DNA of 64,000 bases from DASPNM01 sp035626515 (lineage in GTDB: Bacteria > Bacteroidota > Bacteroidia > Chitinophagales > Chitinophagaceae). Below the pieces are notes generated by a model. That model saw only the letters and a list, made by a program, of their open reading frames with translations. It was not told the origin of the DNA and did no database searches. Shown in pieces: positions 57,577 through 64,000 of the stretch (position 1 is its first letter; every line of letters begins with the position of its first letter). The stretch is taken from contig DASPNM010000023.1 in the NCBI GenBank assembly GCA_035626515.1, positions 1-64,000 of the forward strand, in the 5' to 3' direction. Position numbers and translations under genes: made by a program.

Positions 57577-60500
57577 ATGCAACCAAAATTTACGCTCAGA
57601 AGATTGAGTGTGTTGCTCAAGCTCATTCCGATGGTGCTGTTGTTCTCCCTGTCAACGGGCAGGACGAACGCGCAGTGTAGTTGGGCCGCGGCTACCGCGT
57701 ACCCGATTGCCGTGCTGGACCAGGCGAATGTGACCGTGGGCAGCACTTTGTATTCTTTTGGTGGTGTAAGCGCCAGCGCCGTGATTGCGAACTCGTACAG
57801 CTTCAACGGCACGACCTGGACCGCTATCGCACCACTCCCGCAGGCCCTGGAATATCCGGCCGCTGTGACTGATGGAGTTAATATTTACATCCTGGGTGGT
57901 GCATCTTCTACCGGTACGCCTCAAACGACTTTATACCGGTACAACATCGCCACGAACAACTACACCACGCTGGCGTCGTTCTCGACCGGTGTGTGGAACC
58001 CCACCGCGGTTTACCGTGCGGGCAAAATCCACAAATTCGCAGGTACTGCGTCATCCGGCTCTACGAACGCGCATGAGATTTACGACATTGCCACGAACAC
58101 GTGGAGCGCAGGCGCACCTTATCCCCTTGCCATCAGCTTTGTGAGCGGATTTGAGCACGGTGGCTTTGTATATGCTGCCGGTGGTGTGCAAACCGTGGGA
58201 ACAGTTGCATCCGCGAAAGCGTACCGCTACGATCCGGTTGGGAATACCTGGGATGACGCCGCTTTTGCAGACCTTCCAGCAACCCGCTGGGGCGCAGCCA
58301 GTGGCATGTACAGTGGACAGGGAATTCTCGCAGGAGGTTATGTAGGAGGTTCCGCGGCTTCAAACGTATCGAACTCCGCAATTGCGTGGGATCCTGCAGG
58401 TAACTCCTGGACCACGATCGCAAACATGCTGACCCAAAGGGCGCGCATGAATGGCGCATTGCTCAGCGGTGACTTTTATGTGATCGGCGGTCGCTGCCTT
58501 ACCGGCGCTTGCACTGCTTTCCAGGGTACGAACGACAACCAGAGGCTGACCTGTAATTTCACGCCCTGCTCCGGTACCCCGAACCCCGGAAACACCACGA
58601 GTACGGCTAACCCTGTCTGCCCGACGATTCCGTTCACACTTGGCATCCAGAACGCCCAGGGTCCTGGTACTACCTACCAGTGGCAATCTTCACCGAACGG
58701 TACAACCTGGACCAATATTGCAACCGCGAACGGATCCACTTATACAACTTCGATCACGACCACTACCTGGTTCCGCGTGATTGTAACCTGCACCAATGGT
58801 GGCGCGACGGCGAATTCGACTCCGATCCAGATCACGATCAATCCGCCCGCGGCTTGTTATTGTACGCCGACCTATTCCGCGGGTTGTACGCTGGGCGACT
58901 ACATCGCTCGCGTGCGCCTGAATACGCTCGACAACAGCTCGCTTTGCTCCACACCGCCTTTCACTTATTACAGCTCTGTAGCGGCGCCGACCGTACTGAT
59001 CGGCTTCCCGTACCAGCTGATCGTGAACGTCGGTCCCGATGTATTCGGCCAGAACGTGGGAGCATGGATTGACTATAACATTGACGGAGTATTCCAGACC
59101 AGCGAGTTCCTTGCAGCTCCGATCAACGCCGGCGCAAACGGCCAGGCTACGATCAACTTCACTGTTCCTCCGACGGCGACTGCCGGGACTACCCGCCTTC
59201 GTATCCGCGGTGGCGATGACCTGGCGATGACCGCGGCTCAATCCTGCGGCCCGTCGAACAGCCCATGGGGTGAAGCTGAAGATTACAACGTGATCATCGC
59301 TCCCTGTATCCAGGGTGCATTTACCTCTCAGCCGCAGAACGCAACTACACGCTGCTCGGAAAGCGCGACTTTCTCGGTATCAACGGTAGGTTCCGCACTG
59401 ACCTATGAGTGGGAATACCGCACTTCCCCGACTTCGCCCTGGTTGCGTCTGTCGACGGTCAGCGGTCCGGCTCCAACGGTAACGGGTGCCAACGCGGCAA
59501 GCACTACGCTTTCCAACATCCCCAGCGGCTGGAATGGTTACCAGTTCCGCGCGGTGATCAGCAGCCCCTGTACCGCTCCCGAATTCAGCAATATTGCCAC
59601 GTTGACGGTAAATCCGCTCGTAGCAACGACCAATATCAGCTCGGCGAACATCTGTAACGGTCAGATCGTGCAGCTTACGCTGACCAACGCGTCCTCGACC
59701 CAGACACAGACGTTCAGCTCCGGACCGATCAACGTTCCGATCCCGGACAACAACCCGGCCGGTGTCAACCATACCATTCCGGTAACGCTGCCGGCTAGCT
59801 CGGTGGTTTCGCAGGTGGTGGTTACGTTTGACATTCCCAACCACACATGGCCGGGCGACCTGGCTGTGGTACTGCGCGCACCGAATGGCCAGATCCTGAA
59901 CCTGGATTACTTTATCTCGGCCACAGGTGCTGGTCCGGGCAACGGTATGTTCCAGACCAAGATCAGCTCGGCAGGCGGTCCGTTGCTCAGCTCCGTGGCT
60001 CCGTCCACGCGCTACACGGGCACGTTCCGCGCTGACGCTGTGACCGCAGGTTCTCCTGCTCCCGGACCCACCGGGTTCGCGCCCACGACAAACTCGTGGA
60101 CTCCGCTGATGGCATCGGGCGGAACAGGAAACTGGACCCTCGCCGTTTATGACGCGTTCGGACTGGACGTAGGCACCCTGATGTTCTGGTCACTTGACAT
60201 CACATATGGGTCGCCAGCGGCAGGCACGTGGACTGCATCCCCGGCGACGCCAAACACCATGTTTACTGATCCCGCCGCTACGATTCCGTACACCGGCGGC
60301 CCGGCAAATACGATCTATGTGCGGCCTTCTGTGAACACGACCTATTGCGTGGTTTACAGCACCACAACGCCGCCCTGCACCAGCGCTCCGACCTGCATAC
60401 CGGTGAATGTATTCAACCCGGTTAGCAACCTCGTAGCACCGAGCAACACCACGGTATGTAACGGTACGACCGCGACATTCACCGCTTCTGCTTCCGGTGG

Positions 60501-61242
60501 ACCGATCACCTGGCAGTGGCAGGTAAGCGTCGACGGAGGAGTAACCTGGTCAAACGTTCCGGGTGCTACCGCGGCAACGCTGACAGTGCCGAACGTGACG
60601 ATGCAGATGAACAACAACCGCTACCGCGTAGTCGCAACCTCTTCGGCTTGCGCAAGCACGGTAACGTCGGCTGCAGCAGTGCTCACGGTGAACGCGCTCC
60701 CAACAGTGAACATCAGCGCGACCAACACACAGCTCGTTCCGGGCGGAACTGCAACGCTGACCGCGACCAGTTCGCCGGCAGCTGCAGCGAACGGCTTCAT
60801 CTGGTTCAGAGGAACCGATACCGTTCGTGACGCCAGTGGTAACGTTATCCGTGGCAACAACATCGTTGTGGATATCGATGACATCGGTTCCTACAGCGTA
60901 CGCGTAACGGATGTGAACGGTTGCGTGAACAGATCGAGCAACCTTGTGATCGGTACAGAATTCTCCGATCGCCTGTGGATCTACCCGAACCCGACCAACG
61001 ACGGCAGGTTCCAGGTTCGCTGGTTCTACGACGGCGTGACCACCGAAAGAAGGAAAGTGTCGATCTACACACTGACCGGTCAGAAAGTGGCAGAGAAGGA
61101 ATTCGACCTGACCAATACGACGCATCCTTATCTGCAGATGGACTTCGACCTGAGGCATGTTTCTAACGGCACTTATGTCGTGAAGGTTCTGAACAAATTC
61201 CATGAAGCCGTTAAGTCAGGACTGGTAGTTATCCAGAGATAA
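57577..61242 (+). CDS. Kelch/Ig/GEVED/P-domain protein secreted by type IX secretion
   Basis: 1,221 residues from ATG 57577. Signal peptide (about 1-33, ending TNAQC), then five or so Kelch-like beta-propeller repeats (to about residue 330), an Ig-like unit, a GEVED domain (WGEAEDYNVII), further Ig-like units and a proprotein-convertase P domain (IPDNNPAGVNHTI through WSLDITYG). The last roughly 90 residues are a type A sorting domain (LWIYPNPTNDGRFQV, then VSIYTLTGQKV and NGTYVVKVLNK). The product is exported and anchored on the surface or released. An imperfect box TACCTTAG lies near 57448. Confidence 0.92.
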   Translation: MQPKFTLRRLSVLLKLIPMVLLFSLSTGRTNAQCSWAAATAYPIAVLDQANVTVGSTLYSFGGVSASAVIANSYSFNGTTWTAIAPLPQALEYPAAVTDGVNIYILGGASSTGTPQTTLYRYNIATNNYTTLASFSTGVWNPTAVYRAGKIHKFAGTASSGSTNAHEIYDIATNTWSAGAPYPLAISFVSGFEHGGFVYAAGGVQTVGTVASAKAYRYDPVGNTWDDAAFADLPATRWGAASGMYSGQGILAGGYVGGSAASNVSNSAIAWDPAGNSWTTIANMLTQRARMNGALLSGDFYVIGGRCLTGACTAFQGTNDNQRLTCNFTPCSGTPNPGNTTSTANPVCPTIPFTLGIQNAQGPGTTYQWQSSPNGTTWTNIATANGSTYTTSITTTTWFRVIVTCTNGGATANSTPIQITINPPAACYCTPTYSAGCTLGDYIARVRLNTLDNSSLCSTPPFTYYSSVAAPTVLIGFPYQLIVNVGPDVFGQNVGAWIDYNIDGVFQTSEFLAAPINAGANGQATINFTVPPTATAGTTRLRIRGGDDLAMTAAQSCGPSNSPWGEAEDYNVIIAPCIQGAFTSQPQNATTRCSESATFSVSTVGSALTYEWEYRTSPTSPWLRLSTVSGPAPTVTGANAASTTLSNIPSGWNGYQFRAVISSPCTAPEFSNIATLTVNPLVATTNISSANICNGQIVQLTLTNASSTQTQTFSSGPINVPIPDNNPAGVNHTIPVTLPASSVVSQVVVTFDIPNHTWPGDLAVVLRAPNGQILNLDYFISATGAGPGNGMFQTKISSAGGPLLSSVAPSTRYTGTFRADAVTAGSPAPGPTGFAPTTNSWTPLMASGGTGNWTLAVYDAFGLDVGTLMFWSLDITYGSPAAGTWTASPATPNTMFTDPAATIPYTGGPANTIYVRPSVNTTYCVVYSTTTPPCTSAPTCIPVNVFNPVSNLVAPSNTTVCNGTTATFTASASGGPITWQWQVSVDGGVTWSNVPGATAATLTVPNVTMQMNNNRYRVVATSSACASTVTSAAAVLTVNALPTVNISATNTQLVPGGTATLTATSSPAAAANGFIWFRGTDTVRDASGNVIRGNNIVVDIDDIGSYSVRVTDVNGCVNRSSNLVIGTEFSDRLWIYPNPTNDGRFQVRWFYDGVTTERRKVSIYTLTGQKVAEKEFDLTNTTHPYLQMDFDLRHVSNGTYVVKVLNKFHEAVKSGLVVIQR

Positions 61243-61264
61243 GACAGGACTTTTTGATACTTCT

Positions 61265-61297
61265 AAAACCGCCCCGAGTTTTCGGGGCGGTTTTTTC
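61265..61297 (+). terminator. Terminator of the type IX secreted protein gene
   Basis: Long stem AACCGCCCCGA/TCGGGGCGGTT with a GTTT loop, followed by TTTTTTC. Very stable rho-independent shape. Confidence 0.9.
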
Positions 61298-61336
61298 TTT
61301 GTCCAGGATGGAAAAAGCGCGGGACGTGATGAAAGA

Positions 61337-62986
61337 TCAGGAGCTCATCTTTTTCCAGGCGTCCAGCAGTCCCAGCGTCGAGGAGTCGTGGCTGCCAGGA
61401 ATGTTTTTGCTCATTTCCTCGAGCAACGTGCCGGAAAGCTGCTTGCCCAATTCCACACCCCACTGGTCAAAGCTGTGGATGTTCCAGATCACTCCCTGCA
61501 CAAAAATCTTGTGTTCGTAGAGTGCGATGAGCTGTCCCAGCGTGTAGGGCGTGATTTGCCTGATGAGAAAAGAATTCGATGGCCGGTTCCCGGAGAATAT
61601 CCGGAAGGGTAGCAGCATACTCATCTCTTCCGCCGAAAGATTCTTTGCCTTGAGCTCACCCTCGGCTTCTTCCTCGGTTTTGCCGCGCATAAGCGCTTCC
61701 GTTTGCGCAAAATAATTACTGAGTAGAAGGCGGTGGTGCTCCGCAAGATCGTGATGCGGGACGGCTGCAGCAATGAAGTCGCAGGGGATCAAAGGCGTGC
61801 CCTGGTGCAGTAACTGGAAAAAAGCATGCTGGCCGTTGGTGCCTGGGGATCCCCAGATCACCGGGCCGGTGCTGTAGTCCACTACTTCGCCGTTCCGGTC
61901 CACGCTTTTCCCATTGCTTTCCATATTGGCCTGCTGGAGGTATGAGGGAAAAAGGTGCAGGTATTGATCGTAGGGAAGCACGGCTTCAGATTGGGAACCG
62001 AAAAAATTCCGGTACCAGATCCCAACCAGCGCCATGATCACAGGGATGTTCTGCTGCGGCGCTTCATGGTAAAAATGTCGGTCAACCGAATGCGCACCCC
62101 GCAACAGCGATTGAAAATGTTCGTAACCGGTTGCGAGAGCAATGGATAATCCGATGGCGCTCCACAGGGAAAAACGACCCCCGACCCAGTCCCAGAATTC
62201 AAATACATTCTCCTCGTCAATCCCGAACCGAGCGGTAGCCTGGCGGTTGGTTGATACTGCGACGAAATGATTACGGATATACATTTCGTGCCGCGCCTTT
62301 CTTAAGAACCATTCGCGCGCCGTCTGCGCGTTAGCCATGGTTTCCTGCGTGGTGAACGTTTTCGACGAGATGATGAACAAGGTGCGCTCCGGATCCAGTC
62401 CGCGCAATGTTCCCGCGATATGGTTGCCGTCTACGTTTGATACGAAATAAACCTTCATCTTCTTCTTCCGGAAAGGCGTGAGTGCTTCGGTAACCATGTG
62501 GGGACCGAGATCGCTTCCGCCGATGCCGATGTTCACAATGTTTCGTATTCTTTTTCCCGTGAAGCCGCGGTGCCTTCCTTCATGGACGGCGTCGCAGAAA
62601 CGCTGAATCTTTTCCATCACCCCGCGTACCAGGGGCATCACGTCGGTTCCGCCGCAGTACACCGGCTCTCCGGATAAATTGCGAAGAGCGGTGTGAAGTA
62701 CGGCTCTTTTCTCGGTGACATTGATAGGCTCGCCGTGGAACATCGCATCAATCGCTTCCCGCAGCCTGCAGTCTTCGGCAAGCTGGAACAAGAGTCGCAG
62801 CGTCTTATCAGTGATGATGTTTTTGGAATAGTCGAACAGCAGGTCTTCGAAACGAATCGAAAATCTTTCGAAACGACCAGGATCTCCACGAAACAGGTCG
62901 CGCAAATGCGACGAGCGCAGCTCCGCAAAGTGCGAGTGGAGCTCGCCCCAGGCCCGGGTTGTGGTGGGATTGACCTTCGGTAACAT
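61337..62986 (-). CDS. pgi: Glucose-6-phosphate isomerase
   Basis: Interconverts glucose-6-phosphate and fructose-6-phosphate. 549 residues, the same size as E. coli Pgi. NIGIGGSDLGPHMVTEAL and SSKTFTTQETMANA are the sugar-phosphate-binding blocks, and GGRFSLWSAIGLSIA is the family signature. The start at ATG 62986 lies 14 bases downstream of the threonine aldolase stop on the same strand, so the two may share a transcript. Confidence 0.97.
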   Translation of the reverse strand: MLPKVNPTTTRAWGELHSHFAELRSSHLRDLFRGDPGRFERFSIRFEDLLFDYSKNIITDKTLRLLFQLAEDCRLREAIDAMFHGEPINVTEKRAVLHTALRNLSGEPVYCGGTDVMPLVRGVMEKIQRFCDAVHEGRHRGFTGKRIRNIVNIGIGGSDLGPHMVTEALTPFRKKKMKVYFVSNVDGNHIAGTLRGLDPERTLFIISSKTFTTQETMANAQTAREWFLRKARHEMYIRNHFVAVSTNRQATARFGIDEENVFEFWDWVGGRFSLWSAIGLSIALATGYEHFQSLLRGAHSVDRHFYHEAPQQNIPVIMALVGIWYRNFFGSQSEAVLPYDQYLHLFPSYLQQANMESNGKSVDRNGEVVDYSTGPVIWGSPGTNGQHAFFQLLHQGTPLIPCDFIAAAVPHHDLAEHHRLLLSNYFAQTEALMRGKTEEEAEGELKAKNLSAEEMSMLLPFRIFSGNRPSNSFLIRQITPYTLGQLIALYEHKIFVQGVIWNIHSFDQWGVELGKQLSGTLLEEMSKNIPGSHDSSTLGLLDAWKKMSS

Positions 62987-63000
62987 CCGGCGAAATTATT

Positions 63001-64000
63001 TTATAGTCGCTGAAATACCCGGACGGTCTCATCGACCATTTGAGGATTGATATCGAGATGCACCACCAGGCGTACGCGTTGCGGCGCGATGGCGTAACCG
63101 AGAATCCCGTTGTCCCGCAGCTTTTGCACAAGCTCCTTCGCTGTCGTTCCTGGTTTCAGCTGAAAAATGATGATGTTTGTCTCGACGGGCAGCACCAATT
63201 CGGTAAATTTTCTTTCCGCAATGGCGGCGGCAATTTGCCGGGCGTGGGCGTGATCTTCTGCGAGGCGCTGGACATGATTCTGCAGCGCGTATACTCCAGC
63301 CGCCGCGAGAAAACCGGCTTGTCGCATCCCGCCTCCAAACACTTTGCGGACACGCCGCGCGCGTCGAATGAAATCGCCGCTGCCAATCAGCAGACTGCCG
63401 ACGGGGCAACCCAGGCTTTTGCTCAGGCAGATCGAAATGCTGTCGAAGAGTTCCCCATGTTGTTCCGGGCGCTCATTTTTCGCGACCAGCGCGTTAAACA
63501 GGCGCGCTCCGTCGAGGTGCAGCTTTAGTCCATGTGTAAGGCAAACTTCCCGGATTTTTGTCAGTTCCTCCAGATCATAACAACTGCCGCCGCCGCGATT
63601 CGAAGTATTTTCTATGCAAACAAGACCGGTCCTCGCTTTATGCACATCATCAGCGTTGATAGCGGATTCGACATCGACCGCCGTAATCCTGCCGCGGTCG
63701 CCGGGGAGTAGCTTCACCGAGGCGCCGGAATTGAAGGCAATGCCGCCTCCCTCGTACTGGTACACATGAGCGGTCTCATCGCAAATCACCTCATCCCCGG
63801 GCTGGGTGTGACATTTGATCGCGATCTGGTTGGTCATCGTTCCGGAGGGACAAAACAGTGCAGCTTCCTTGCCGAACATCGCAGCGCTGAATGCTTCGAG
63901 TTCATTTATGGAGGGGTCTTCCCCAAAAACATCATCACCCACCCGCGCCTCCATCATTGCTCGAAGCATCCCCGGTGTGGGCCGCGTCACCGTGTCTGAG
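63001..64000 (-). CDS. Low-specificity L-threonine aldolase (5' end cut by window edge)
   Basis: PLP enzyme cleaving L-threonine to glycine and acetaldehyde. 333 residues lie in the window. The frame continues through the right edge: the codons before GTG 63990 read SDTV, matching the usual FRSDTVTRPTPGM N-terminus, so that GTG is an internal valine and not the start. The PLP lysine is in CLSKSLGCPVGS, and HLDGARLFNA is the conserved aspartate block. It lies directly upstream of pgi. Confidence 0.94.
   Translation of the reverse strand, partial: SDTVTRPTPGMLRAMMEARVGDDVFGEDPSINELEAFSAAMFGKEAALFCPSGTMTNQIAIKCHTQPGDEVICDETAHVYQYEGGGIAFNSGASVKLLPGDRGRITAVDVESAINADDVHKARTGLVCIENTSNRGGGSCYDLEELTKIREVCLTHGLKLHLDGARLFNALVAKNERPEQHGELFDSISICLSKSLGCPVGSLLIGSGDFIRRARRVRKVFGGGMRQAGFLAAAGVYALQNHVQRLAEDHAHARQIAAAIAERKFTELVLPVETNIIIFQLKPGTTAKELVQKLRDNGILGYAIAPQRVRLVVHLDINPQMVDETVRVFQRL

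Overview
The window reads as a chromosomal segment of a Bacteroidota bacterium, most likely of the Chitinophagaceae/Sphingobacteriia type (moderate confidence; about half G+C, no rRNA to place it). The evidence is a Bacteroidota-style promoter box TAnnTTTG ahead of many genes and two tRNAs, little sign of Shine-Dalgarno sites, a type IX secretion sorting tail, and phylum-typical families: a DUF3276/PUR protein, a CCDC81-type HU protein with a SPOR-like end, a giant poly-HAMP hybrid kinase, and the futalosine menaquinone genes mqnA and mqnE. No prophage, insertion sequence or CRISPR array is visible. Most of the window is housekeeping DNA.

Layout. 1-6.2 kb: tsaD (cut by the window edge), a small exported protein with a MacB/FtsX-type permease, prfC, purB and mqnA. 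6.2-15.4 kb: a surface-glycan locus with a packed five-gene operon (TylF-type methyltransferase, SAM methyltransferase, GT4, UDP-GlcNAc 2-epimerase, GT2), a GT2 facing away from it, then a YfhO-type membrane protein coupled to another GT4. 15.5-26.3 kb: queuosine-precursor transporter, Nudix, CorA, dapF, nucleoside phosphorylase, tRNA-Cys, CCDC81-HU/SPOR protein, serine dehydratase, amidase, mqnE, nucleoside transporter, thioredoxin. 26.4-41 kb: dnaE, a beta-propeller lipoprotein, an NlpC/P60 lipoprotein, a polysaccharide flippase, an M1 peptidase, a peptide-binding lipoprotein, a lipoprotein MsrA, a Smr-less MutS2, a CBS protein and a PqiA-like protein.

41-54.5 kb is the least ordinary part. 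It has tRNA-Ser(CGA) followed by a decayed GIY-YIG gene, a fatty-acid desaturase, a small basic protein, an RRM protein, three PAP2 phosphatases, tRNA-Ser(TGA) beside a partial copy of its own 3' end, and a two-gene kinase operon whose first gene encodes a 2,054-residue soluble kinase with ten tandem 92-residue HAMP units. Several intergenic gaps here, and the tRNA-Cys leader at 19.8 kb, hold degenerate arrays with a 7-nt period. 54.5-64 kb: an MsbA-like ABC exporter, an unknown exported protein, the PUR protein, a 1,221-residue type IX secreted protein, pgi, and a threonine aldolase cut by the window edge.

Functional links. mqnA and mqnE are unlinked members of one pathway. The glycan operon, YfhO and the distant flippase probably serve a surface polysaccharide. 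The desaturase, PAP2 enzymes and exporter suggest membrane-lipid or isoprenoid-phosphate metabolism around the kinase operon; this last link is inference from position only.
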